In this document: positions 57,037-64,000 of the stretch, piece by piece
Numbering within the stretch: position 1 is the stretch's first letter
Layout: every line of letters begins with the position of its first letter
Made by a program: the position numbers and the translations under genes
NCBI GenBank assembly: GCA_963765555.1
Contig: CAVXWX010000003.1
Span: 124,001-188,000, forward strand
Direction of reading: 5' to 3'
DNA length: 64,000 bases
Source: JL08 sp963765555
GTDB lineage: Bacteria > Pseudomonadota > Alphaproteobacteria > Rhodobacterales > Rhodobacteraceae
Notes under the pieces: generated by a model
What the model was told of the DNA's origin: nothing
The model's database searches: none
What the model saw: the letters and a program-made list of their open reading frames with translations, nothing else

Positions 57037-57884
57037 CACACCAGCCCCAGTATCGCTTTGGCCTGCTGTGGTGTTGCAACGGGTCGATCATGGCGCGCGC
57101 ACAAATCGGCGGCGCGCGCAATCAGGGCGGCGTTGGACGGGGCCAATGTGTCCTTGTCCAGCCGCACGTTGTCTTCCAGACCCGCGCGCGTGTGGCCGCC
57201 TGCTGCTATGGCCCATTCGTTCACGATGATCTGGTTGGCCCCGATCCCTGCGGCACACCACGGCGCATCCGGCGCAAGCCGCTGCATCGTATGAACGTAA
57301 TAATCGAACACGTCCTTGTCGGCGGGCATGGCGTTTTTAACGCCCATGACAAACTGCACATAAAGCGTGCCGTATAGGTGCCCTTCCTTATGCAGGCGCA
57401 CGGCCTGCAGAATGTGTGACAGATCAAACGCCTCGATCTCGGGCGTGACGCTGTATTTCTGCATTTCGCCCGCCAGCCACGCGACCAGATCGGGCGGGTT
57501 TTCGTAAACCCGCGTGGGGAAGTTGTTGGACCCGACAGAGAGCGACGCCATATGCGGGCGCAATGGCAGCATCCCGCCGCGTTCGTGCCCCGCGCCGGAT
57601 CGCCCACCGGTGGAAAACTGGATAATCACATCGGGGCAATGTTTTTCCAGCCCCGCCTTGAGCTGTGCGAACTTTTCCGGATCGGAGGATGGTGTCTGGT
57701 CGGCGTTGCGCACATGGGCGTGGATGATGCTGGCACCGGCCTCAACCGCGGCGTGCGCGCTTTCGACCTGTTCGGCGATGCTGATCGGAACGGCGGGGTT
57801 GTCCTCTTTGCGCGGAACCGATCCCGTGATCGCGCAACACAGGATGCAGGGTTTGCCCGCGACGCTTTGGTTCGGGTTGTTCAT
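57036..57884 (-). CDS. BKACE-family beta-keto acid cleavage enzyme (DUF849)
   Basis: This 282-residue TIM-barrel protein has the zinc-binding HAHVRN motif (residues about 53-58) and PCILCCAITGS near the start. It is typical of enzymes that cleave a beta-keto acid with acetyl-CoA. The family's substrates vary (3-keto-5-aminohexanoate, carnitine-derived dehydrocarnitine and others) and cannot be assigned from these motifs. It is the first gene of a two-gene unit with the PLP lyase. No carnitine or lysine-fermentation genes are visible. Confidence 0.78.
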   Translation of the reverse strand: MNNPNQSVAGKPCILCCAITGSVPRKEDNPAVPISIAEQVESAHAAVEAGASIIHAHVRNADQTPSSDPEKFAQLKAGLEKHCPDVIIQFSTGGRSGAGHERGGMLPLRPHMASLSVGSNNFPTRVYENPPDLVAWLAGEMQKYSVTPEIEAFDLSHILQAVRLHKEGHLYGTLYVQFVMGVKNAMPADKDVFDYYVHTMQRLAPDAPWCAAGIGANQIIVNEWAIAAGGHTRAGLEDNVRLDKDTLAPSNAALIARAADLCARHDRPVATPQQAKAILGLV

Positions 57885-57919
57885 CTTGTCTGTTCCTTCC
57901 TTCTTGCGCGGCGTTTTGG

Positions 57920-58837
57920 CTATCCCGCCTGACGCGCGGTATCGTGCTGCGCCGGCGCGGTCGACTGGCGCACGACATCTGCAATTCGGGTCAACTCGGC
58001 GGCAAGCGGGTTTGTCTTGCGCCAGACCATCCCGATTGTGCGGGCGGGCTGCGGGTCTTTGAACCGCGTCACCGCAACAGGGGCCGAGCGGGTTTCGACC
58101 TCGACCGCCATTTCAGGGATCAGCGTTACACCGATGCCCGCGCTGACCATCTGCACCAGTGTCGCAAGCGAACTGGCATCCAGACCTTCGCGTTGACGGC
58201 TTGTCTGGATATTGCAGAACGACAGCGCCTGATCCCGAAAACAATGGCCTTCTTCCAGCAACAAAAGTTTCATCTCGCGCAGGGCGTCGCGGTCGGGCAC
58301 GGGTTTGCCTTCGTCCCCCACAGGGCGCGCCAGTACAAAGTTTTCCGCAAAGAGCGAAACCTCGGTCAGCGACGGTTCGGATACGGGCAGGGCGACAATG
58401 GCGGTATCGATGCGCCCATCGCTCAGGTCTTCTATCAGCTTGTGTGTCATGGTTTCGCGCACATGAATGTCCAGCCCTGCATGGGTGTGCGCCAGACTGG
58501 TGATGATGCGCGGCAAAAGGTAGGGCGCAATGGTCGGGATGACCCCGATGCGCAACCGCCCGACCAGACGGTCTTGGGATGCACGTGCCAGATCGCCCAG
58601 TTCGTCAATTGATCGCAATATCTCGCGGGTGCGCAGGGCAAATTCTTCGCCGAACAGGGTCAGGCGCACCTGTCGCGCGCCCCGTTCAAACAGCACGGCC
58701 CCCAATTCCTGTTCCAGTTCCTTGATCTGAACGGACAGGGCAGGTTGCGATATAGCACAGGCCGCCGCTGCGTGCCCGAAATGGCAGTGCCGCGCCAGCG
58801 CCTCGAAATAGCGCAGCTGTTTCAGGGTGACGTTCAT
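57920..58837 (-). CDS. oxyR: OxyR hydrogen-peroxide-sensing LysR regulator
   Basis: This 305-residue protein, with start taken at 58837, has an N-terminal LysR helix-turn-helix (LKQLRYFEALARHCHFGHAA and QPALSVQIKELE). The redox pair is EEGHCF and LSFC; with this start they are Cys199 and Cys208, the same numbers as in E. coli OxyR. Peroxide would form the disulphide and activate katG, which diverges 157 bases away. I could not identify a convincing OxyR site in that gap. It lies 35 bases upstream of the BKACE gene on the same strand, so read-through is possible. Confidence 0.88.
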   Translation of the reverse strand: MNVTLKQLRYFEALARHCHFGHAAAACAISQPALSVQIKELEQELGAVLFERGARQVRLTLFGEEFALRTREILRSIDELGDLARASQDRLVGRLRIGVIPTIAPYLLPRIITSLAHTHAGLDIHVRETMTHKLIEDLSDGRIDTAIVALPVSEPSLTEVSLFAENFVLARPVGDEGKPVPDRDALREMKLLLLEEGHCFRDQALSFCNIQTSRQREGLDASSLATLVQMVSAGIGVTLIPEMAVEVETRSAPVAVTRFKDPQPARTIGMVWRKTNPLAAELTRIADVVRQSTAPAQHDTARQAG

Positions 58838-58994
58838 CATAAGCGCAGGTTATTGCAGCCATCAGTTTTTTCAACTTAAATAAATTGCACCGATTTGATA
58901 TACGTCGGTCCAGAACGCGTGATATCCGGCAAAATGGTCGGGAATCGCTGCGGATAACCCTATTCAGTCATCACAACCAAAATCGGAGAGCGCC

Positions 58995-61202
58995 ATGGAC
59001 GGAAATGATATCGGAACCGGGGGCAAATGCCCTGTTATGCACGCAACTTTCGGAACGCGGTCAAACCGCGATTGGTGGCCGAACCAGTTGAACCTCAGAA
59101 TTCTGCACCAGAATTCGCCGCTGACCGATCCGACCCGCGGGCGGGTGAACTATGCCGAGGCCTTCAAGAAGGTCGACCTGAAGGCACTGAAGCAAGACAT
59201 CTACGCTCTGCTGACAGATTCGCAGGACTGGTGGCCGGCGGATTACGGCCATTACGGCCCGTTCTTTATCCGCATGGCCTGGCACAGCGCGGGCACATAC
59301 CGCACCGCAGACGGCCGTGGCGGTGCATCGTCGGGATCGCAACGCTTTGCACCCCTGAACAGCTGGCCCGATAACGGCAATCTGGACAAGGCGCGCCGCC
59401 TGCTTTGGCCGATCAAGCAGAAATACGGCAATAGCGTCTCCTGGGCTGATCTGTTCATTCTCGTCGGCAACTGCGCCATTGAATCGATGGGCGGCAAGAC
59501 CTTTGGCTTTGCGGGCGGTCGCGAAGACATCTGGGAACCCGAAGAAGACATCTATTGGGGCGCCGAAGAAACATGGCTGGCCACAAGCGACAAACCCAAC
59601 AGCCGCTATAGTGGTGATCGCGAACTGGATAACCCGCTGGCCGCTGTCCAGATGGGCCTGATCTACGTCAACCCCGAAGGTCCGGATGGAAACCCCGATC
59701 CGCTTGCGTCTGCGCGTGACATTCGCGAAACCTTTGCGCGCATGGCGATGAACGATGAAGAAACCGTGGCGCTGGTCGCGGGTGGCCACACCTTTGGCAA
59801 GGCGCACGGCAACGGCGATGCGGCTTTGGTCGGCGTGGAACCAGAAGGTGGCGATATTGCCGCACAAGGGTTCGGCTGGCTCAGCACGCATGGCTCCGGC
59901 AAGGGCGTCGACACGATCACCAGCGGGATCGAAGGCCCGTGGACGCCTACACCGACAGCGTGGGACATGAGCTATTTCGACGTGCTTCTGGGATATGACT
60001 GGGAGCTGACGAAAAGCCCCGCAGGGGCCAATCAGTGGACGCCAAAGGCTGGCCAGAACGCAGCCGAGGCACCGCAGGTCGATGGCAACGGCACGGTTCC
60101 GCTGATGATGACAACCGCCGATATGGCGATGCGCATGGATCCGTCCTACGAAAAAATCTCGCGTCACTTCCATGCCAATCCGGATGTGTTTGCCGATGCA
60201 TTTGCACGCGCGTGGTACAAGCTGACCCACCGCGATATGGGCCCGGTATCGCGCTATCTGGGGGCCGAAGTGCCCGCGGAAGAGTTGATTTGGCAGGATC
60301 CGATCCCGGCCGTTGATCACGACCTGATCGACGAGTCGGATGTGGTCGCGCTGAAAGAAAAAATTCTGGCGTCCGGCGTGTCGATGTCGGATCTTGTGTC
60401 GACGGCATGGGCGTCCGCATCAACCTATCGCGGGTCCGACATGCGTGGCGGTGCCAACGGTGCGCGCATCCGGCTGGCCCCGCAAAAAGACTGGGAAGTG
60501 AACCAGCCCGACCAGCTTTCAAAGGTGCTGGGCGCACTGGAAACCATCCAGTCAGACTTCAACACGGCACAAAAGGGCGGCAAGAAAGTATCGCTGGCCG
60601 ATCTGATTGTTCTGGGTGGCGGCGCGGCCATCGAACAGGCGGCCAAGGCGGGCGGCCATGACGTTCAGGTGCCGTTTGCACCGGGGCGCATGGATGCGTT
60701 GCAAGAGCAGACGGATGTTGACTCCTTTGACGTGCTGGAACCGATTGCAGACGGTTTCCGCAATTACCAGAAAGGCAGCTATTCTGTGTCCGCAGAAGAA
60801 TTGCTGGTGGATCGTGCGCAATTGCTGACGTTGACCGCACCGGAGATGACGGCGCTTGTCGGCGGGATGCGGGTGTTGAACACCAACTTTGGTGGAACAG
60901 CGCACGGTGTGTTCACCGACCGCCCCGGTACGCTGAGCAATGATTTCTTTGTCAATCTGCTGGATATGGCGACAGAGTGGAAAGCAACATCTTCCGCCGA
61001 GGACGTGTTCGAAGGCCGTGACCGTGCCACCGGCAAGGTCAAATGGACAGGGACCCGTGTTGATCTGGTATTTGGATCAAACTCGCAATTGCGGGCCGTC
61101 GCCGAAGTTTATGCCTGTGACGATGCCAAGGACACGTTTGTTCAGGATTTCGTTGATGCATGGGCCAAGGTGATGAACGCCGACCGTTTCGATCTGGCCT
61201 GA
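58995..61202 (+). CDS. katG: Bifunctional catalase-peroxidase
   Basis: The protein has 735 residues in two peroxidase-like domains. Distal haem pocket RMAWHSAGTYR, the Trp/Tyr/Met adduct region (DWWPADYGH, IYVNPEGPDG) and proximal VALVAGGHTFGKAHG are all present. It removes hydrogen peroxide in the cytoplasm. The substrate for much of this may come from the amine oxidases and other flavin enzymes in this window. Regulation by the divergent oxyR is expected. An intrinsic terminator follows. Confidence 0.93.
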   Translation: MDGNDIGTGGKCPVMHATFGTRSNRDWWPNQLNLRILHQNSPLTDPTRGRVNYAEAFKKVDLKALKQDIYALLTDSQDWWPADYGHYGPFFIRMAWHSAGTYRTADGRGGASSGSQRFAPLNSWPDNGNLDKARRLLWPIKQKYGNSVSWADLFILVGNCAIESMGGKTFGFAGGREDIWEPEEDIYWGAEETWLATSDKPNSRYSGDRELDNPLAAVQMGLIYVNPEGPDGNPDPLASARDIRETFARMAMNDEETVALVAGGHTFGKAHGNGDAALVGVEPEGGDIAAQGFGWLSTHGSGKGVDTITSGIEGPWTPTPTAWDMSYFDVLLGYDWELTKSPAGANQWTPKAGQNAAEAPQVDGNGTVPLMMTTADMAMRMDPSYEKISRHFHANPDVFADAFARAWYKLTHRDMGPVSRYLGAEVPAEELIWQDPIPAVDHDLIDESDVVALKEKILASGVSMSDLVSTAWASASTYRGSDMRGGANGARIRLAPQKDWEVNQPDQLSKVLGALETIQSDFNTAQKGGKKVSLADLIVLGGGAAIEQAAKAGGHDVQVPFAPGRMDALQEQTDVDSFDVLEPIADGFRNYQKGSYSVSAEELLVDRAQLLTLTAPEMTALVGGMRVLNTNFGGTAHGVFTDRPGTLSNDFFVNLLDMATEWKATSSAEDVFEGRDRATGKVKWTGTRVDLVFGSNSQLRAVAEVYACDDAKDTFVQDFVDAWAKVMNADRFDLA

Positions 61203-61222
61203 TATTCAAAACGTAAAGATAT

Positions 61223-61252
61223 GGGCGCGGCCAGTGACGGCTGCGCCCTTTT
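61223..61252 (+). terminator. Intrinsic terminator after katG
   Basis: GGGCGC and GCGCCC form the outer stem, with an inner GCC/GGC pairing after a mismatch, followed by four T. It lies 20 bases after the katG stop and next to the convergent LacI stop, so it may serve both genes. Confidence 0.75.
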
Positions 61253-62275
61253 CTATGGCGCGGGGCAGGGGCCCAACGACCCGCGCAGACACAGGCGTGT
61301 GTCAAGTTCGATGCTGGCATCCGGCCCATTCCCCGCCACCATGGCGATCAACTGTTTGGCCGCCTGACGGCCCATTTCGCGATGCGGCACATGTACAGTG
61401 GTGATTTCGGGATCCAGTACCGTTGCCAATTCGATATCATCAAAACCGGTGATGGAAACATCCTGCGGCACACGCAGACCCATCTGCTTGGCGCGGCGCA
61501 ACGCGCCGGCCGCCAGCACATCGTTGCCGCACATCACAACCGTCGGGCGGTCCTTGGCCTGCATCAATTCGGCAAAGGCTGCGCCGCCTTCTTCAATGCC
61601 ATAGGGAACTTCGGCCAGCATCATCATGTCGGGCGACACGCCGTAATCCGCCATCGCGGCGCGGATGCCTTCGACACGGGCGCGGGCGCGGTCGTTTGCG
61701 GCCTGTTCCGCTGAAATAACGCCAATGCGGCGATGGCCCATATTCAAAACCGCGACGGCCAGCGATTTCATCGCCTGCTTGTTATCAAACCCGATCGACA
61801 GGTTGGGGTGGCCTGCAACATAAACCCATGCGCTTAGCACCGGTACGGACTGGCGTTGCAAGAACCGGTAGATCGCATCATCGCGGTGGTGCCCGATCAG
61901 CAATAGCGCGTCGGCCCCGCGCGCCACCAATGTGCGGATTTGTTCGGTTTCCAAATCCTCGCGGTAGGACGAACAGGCCACCAGCAGCGTGATACCGTGT
62001 TCGCGCAATTCTTCCTGAAAGGCGTGGATGCCCCGCGCGAAAACCGCGTTTTCCATAGTGGGAATGACAGCACCAATCGTGTTCGTGCGTTTCGCCGCCA
62101 GCGCGCGTGCGCCGAAATTCGGTGAATAGTTCAGCTTCTGAACCGCCATCATCACCTTTTTTCGGGTGTGTTCCGCCACCTGATTGGGTGAATTCAGACA
62201 GCGCGATACCGTCGCCGTCGAAACGCCTGCCTCGCGTGACACATCTTCCAGTGTGGGTGTTGATATCTTGTTCAA
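61253..62275 (-). CDS. LacI-family transcriptional regulator
   Basis: This 340-residue protein has an N-terminal HTH and hinge (TLEDVSREAGVSTATVSRCLN, NYSPNFGARALAAKRTNTIG) and a periplasmic-binding-protein-like sensor core (LLIGHHRDDAIY, VVMCGNDVLAAGALRRA, SITGFDDIELATVLDPEITTV). It resembles the GntR/IdnR subgroup that controls sugar-acid genes. It is divergent from a TRAP transporter, with two good LacI operators in between, and probably represses it. Confidence 0.84.
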   Translation of the reverse strand: MNKISTPTLEDVSREAGVSTATVSRCLNSPNQVAEHTRKKVMMAVQKLNYSPNFGARALAAKRTNTIGAVIPTMENAVFARGIHAFQEELREHGITLLVACSSYREDLETEQIRTLVARGADALLLIGHHRDDAIYRFLQRQSVPVLSAWVYVAGHPNLSIGFDNKQAMKSLAVAVLNMGHRRIGVISAEQAANDRARARVEGIRAAMADYGVSPDMMMLAEVPYGIEEGGAAFAELMQAKDRPTVVMCGNDVLAAGALRRAKQMGLRVPQDVSITGFDDIELATVLDPEITTVHVPHREMGRQAAKQLIAMVAGNGPDASIELDTRLCLRGSLGPCPAP

Positions 62276-62360
62276 TCCCTGACTTTCCCGTTGCCTGCCT
62301 GCGCGACCCTACAGCAGCCTTTCACAATTGCGAAGCGCACACGTCACTGCCGGATGATAA

Positions 62361-62396
62361 TGTAAGCGCTTGCAAAAAGAAATGTAAGCGCTTACA
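62361..62396. promoter_or_regulatory. Tandem LacI operators
   Basis: TGTAAGCGCTTGCA (62361-62374) and TGTAAGCGCTTACA (62383-62396) are 14-bp palindromes, the second perfect. The central GCGC is typical of LacI-family sites. Their centres are 22 bases apart. They lie 50-85 bases before the small TRAP-linked gene and 86-121 bases before the LacI start. Confidence 0.82.
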
Positions 62397-62444
62397 GATA
62401 GAAAATAGACGACAGCGCGAACGATCGGACAGGGGGGTTAGATT

Positions 62445-62633
62445 ATGTACATGGCAATCGCCGCGATCTTGTTCGGTGTGTATTTCCTGAACGTCACACT
62501 CGGTGCCTTCGGAGGAGGAGGGTTTCTGAGTGATGTGCCCGAACTGCTATTGCTGACAGTGTCGGTGCTGTTTTTCGTTGCGGCCATACTGCTGCGCGAA
62601 GCGGCGGAGAAAAACAAACCAAAACAGGACTAA
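62445..62633 (+). CDS. Small two-helix membrane protein
   Basis: The 62 residues contain two hydrophobic helices (MAIAAILFGVYFLNVTLGAFG and LLLLTVSVLFFVAAILL) joined by a Gly-rich turn, and a charged, Lys-rich tail. It is the first gene after the LacI operators, 20 bases before the TRAP binding protein. It may be a small accessory membrane subunit. I know no named family. Confidence 0.6.
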   Translation: MYMAIAAILFGVYFLNVTLGAFGGGGFLSDVPELLLLTVSVLFFVAAILLREAAEKNKPKQD

Positions 62634-62653
62634 ACCAAACCGGGAGGAAGACT

Positions 62654-63793
62654 TTGGACAACGAACTCAAATCGGCATCACGCCGTAATTTCCTGAAACT
62701 GACAAGTGGTGGTGCCTTTACGGCGGCGATGGTTGCGGGTGCTGCAGGCACGCTGTGGTCAACCCAAGCGGTGGCCCAGACTGCCAAAGAAGAACAGGAC
62801 CGCGAAGCTGCCGCAGAACACGTAATGACAATCGCCACGGCCTATGTGTTGGGTGCATCGCGCAGCTATCCGATCCTGCAACTGGACCTCAAGGAAAACA
62901 TCCAGAACGCCACCAACGGCAAGGTTTACGTCAAACTGGCACCGGGTGGCCAGTTGGGCGCGGGCGGTGCACTGGTGCAGAAGGTACAGGGCGGAACCAT
63001 TCAGGCCGCACAACATTCGCTGGCCAACTTCGCTGCGTTCGCCCCTGCCGCTGACCTGATCAACATGCCGTATTTCTGCGGCTCGAACCAGCGGTTCACC
63101 AATCTGGTGCATTCCGACGCATGGAAAACCGATGTGGAGGCAAACGTCGAGGCCAAAGGGTTCAAGGCGCTGTTCTATGTCGTGATCGACCCGCGGGTTG
63201 TGGCCGTGCGCAAAGGTGGCGCAGGGGCCGTGATCACACCTGCCGATCTGGCCGGTGTCAAATTCCGCGTACCCGGATCGAAGATGCTGCAACAGTATTA
63301 CAAGATGGTCGGCGCAAACCCGACACCGGTCGCTTGGGGCGAAACACCGTCGGCGATCAAACAGGGTGTGGCAGACGCGCTCGACCCGTCTGTCGGCGCG
63401 CTTTATGTCTTTGGCTTCAAGGATATCCTGAGCCACGTGACATTCACGCAGGCCGTGCCGGACAGTCAGGTGTTTTCCTGCAATCTGGAATGGTTCAATT
63501 CCATGCCCGCCGATGTCCAGGAGGGCATTATGGTCGCGTCGGAAATCACCGGTCACCAGAACCTTGCCAAGGTCCCGTCGGCGCGCAACTACGCCATGGC
63601 GGAACTGCGCAAATCCGGTGTTGAATTCCATTCCCTGTCCGATGACCAACTGGCCGAATGGAAGGCCGCAGGCGGCTATCAGCGGTCCGAATGGGATGAA
63701 TTCAAGGTCGAACTGGCCGGCTCGATGGAGGCCTTTGGCAAGCTGGAAGAAGCCGCTGGCACCCAAGGGCGTTATTACGTCCACGACGCCTGA
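62654..63793 (+). CDS. TRAP transporter solute-binding protein (DctP family)
   Basis: This 379-residue protein has a TTG start preceded by GGGAGGAAG. An SRRNFLKLTSGG twin-arginine signal leads to cleavage near TQAVAQ. The DctP fold shows in GKVYVKLAPGGQLGAGGALVQKVQGG, LAGVKFRVPGSKMLQQYYK (with the ligand-carboxylate Arg) and WGETPSAIKQGVADALD. It binds an organic acid in the periplasm and hands it to DctQM. The LacI-type control hints at a sugar acid. The permease genes continue past the right edge. Confidence 0.84.
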   Translation: MDNELKSASRRNFLKLTSGGAFTAAMVAGAAGTLWSTQAVAQTAKEEQDREAAAEHVMTIATAYVLGASRSYPILQLDLKENIQNATNGKVYVKLAPGGQLGAGGALVQKVQGGTIQAAQHSLANFAAFAPAADLINMPYFCGSNQRFTNLVHSDAWKTDVEANVEAKGFKALFYVVIDPRVVAVRKGGAGAVITPADLAGVKFRVPGSKMLQQYYKMVGANPTPVAWGETPSAIKQGVADALDPSVGALYVFGFKDILSHVTFTQAVPDSQVFSCNLEWFNSMPADVQEGIMVASEITGHQNLAKVPSARNYAMAELRKSGVEFHSLSDDQLAEWKAAGGYQRSEWDEFKVELAGSMEAFGKLEEAAGTQGRYYVHDA

Positions 63794-63798
63794 TCGGG

Positions 63799-63828
63799 GC
63801 GCCGCCGGTGGTTTCACACCGGCGGCGC
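63799..63828 (+). terminator. Strong hairpin between dctP and dctQ
   Basis: GCGCCGCCGGTG and CACCGGCGGCGC form a perfect 12-bp stem with a 6-base loop, just after the dctP stop. The following bases are pyrimidine-rich but not a pure T-run, so partial termination or RNA stabilisation is likely. Confidence 0.7.
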
Positions 63829-63888
63829 ACTTCCTTCTTTAGCAGCAGTGCATGACACGGGCCGTTTGCCCGATCCCGCCTGCGCGCC

Positions 63889-64000
63889 ATGAAAGTGAAT
63901 GAAATGGGACAATTCCTGAGCAAACTGAACAAGAACGCAGAGCGTTGGGCGCTGCTGTTTTTCTACGTGCTGCTGGTGGTGACGATGTTTGTCGAAGTCA
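63889..64000 (+). CDS. TRAP transporter small permease (DctQ-like), 3' partial
   Basis: The first 37 residues are visible: a polar N-terminus, then RWALLFFYVLLVVTMFVEV, the start of a membrane helix. Order after a DctP gene and this N-terminus fit the small TRAP permease. Start 63889 is provisional; an in-frame ATG at 63904 is possible. The rest lies outside the window. Confidence 0.6.
   Translation, partial: MKVNEMGQFLSKLNKNAERWALLFFYVLLVVTMFVEV

Noticed and set aside
58838..58994. OxyR binding site between oxyR and katG
   Set aside because: The gap has several AT-rich half-matches but no clear spaced ATAG/CTAT pattern, so no site is annotated.
1..64000. tRNA, rRNA, CRISPR, prophage or insertion sequence
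   Set aside because: No repeats, integrase, transposase, tRNA-like folds or spacer arrays were recognised on either strand.

Overview
The window is typical of a marine alphaproteobacterium of the Rhodobacterales (Roseobacter group). This rests on tripartite TRAP and multi-subunit ABC uptake systems, genes for N-methylated amines and polyamines, a complete histidine-utilisation (hut) set, moderately high GC, and ATGA-coupled operons. No species is named, because no rRNA or other marker gene is present. No tRNA, rRNA, CRISPR array, phage or insertion sequence was seen.

Layout. 0-1 kb: end of a response-regulator/nucleotide-cyclase gene. 1-4.4 kb: tungstate importer tupBCA with a regulator. 4.4-8.6 kb (minus): phosphonate importer phnDCEE and a HAD phosphatase. 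8.7-12.1 kb: two tandem Tat-exported flavin amine oxidases, divergent from a TetR regulator with a double operator. 12.2-17.4 kb: hutIHGU, full of single-base frame breaks. 17.5-21.2 kb: a Rieske oxygenase, an unknown protein and an MscS channel. 21.4-26.5 kb (minus): an mgsABC-gmaS-type methylamine assimilation operon with a cupin regulator. 26.8-33 kb: multicopper oxidase, cytochrome c, aminotransferase, dehydratase and a large membrane spermidine-synthase-like protein. 33-46.4 kb: a methylamine/polyamine block with a DMGDH-like enzyme, acetyltransferase, cytosolic amine oxidase plus bicupin, a PotABCD-type transporter, a BetI-like regulator and a TMADH-like flavoprotein. 46.4-51.8 kb (minus): periplasmic haem protein, hybrid kinase, receiver and receiver-cyclase. 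52-56 kb: a second Rieske oxygenase with hutC, hutD and hutF. 56-64 kb: a BKACE/PLP-lyase pair, oxyR-katG, and a LacI-controlled TRAP transporter running off the right edge.

How the parts fit. Several blocks release nitrogen or methyl carbon from small amines: amine oxidases, TMADH-like and DMGDH-like flavoproteins, Rieske N-demethylase-like proteins, gmaS/mgs and hut. Two near-identical 22-bp palindromes at 35.6 and 38.5 kb probably join four transcription units into one regulon, most simply under the TetR/BetI-like protein at 42.8 kb. A shared HutC-like box ties hutIHGU to the distant hutF. Histidine breakdown would run HutH, HutU, HutI, HutF, HutG.

Sequence quality. At least 28 frame breaks were reconstructed, nearly all single-base insertions. 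About 20 lie in the 5.2-kb hut operon. When they are undone, all four hut genes regain normal lengths and ATGA junctions. This looks more like base-calling error than gene decay, but the sequence alone cannot settle it.
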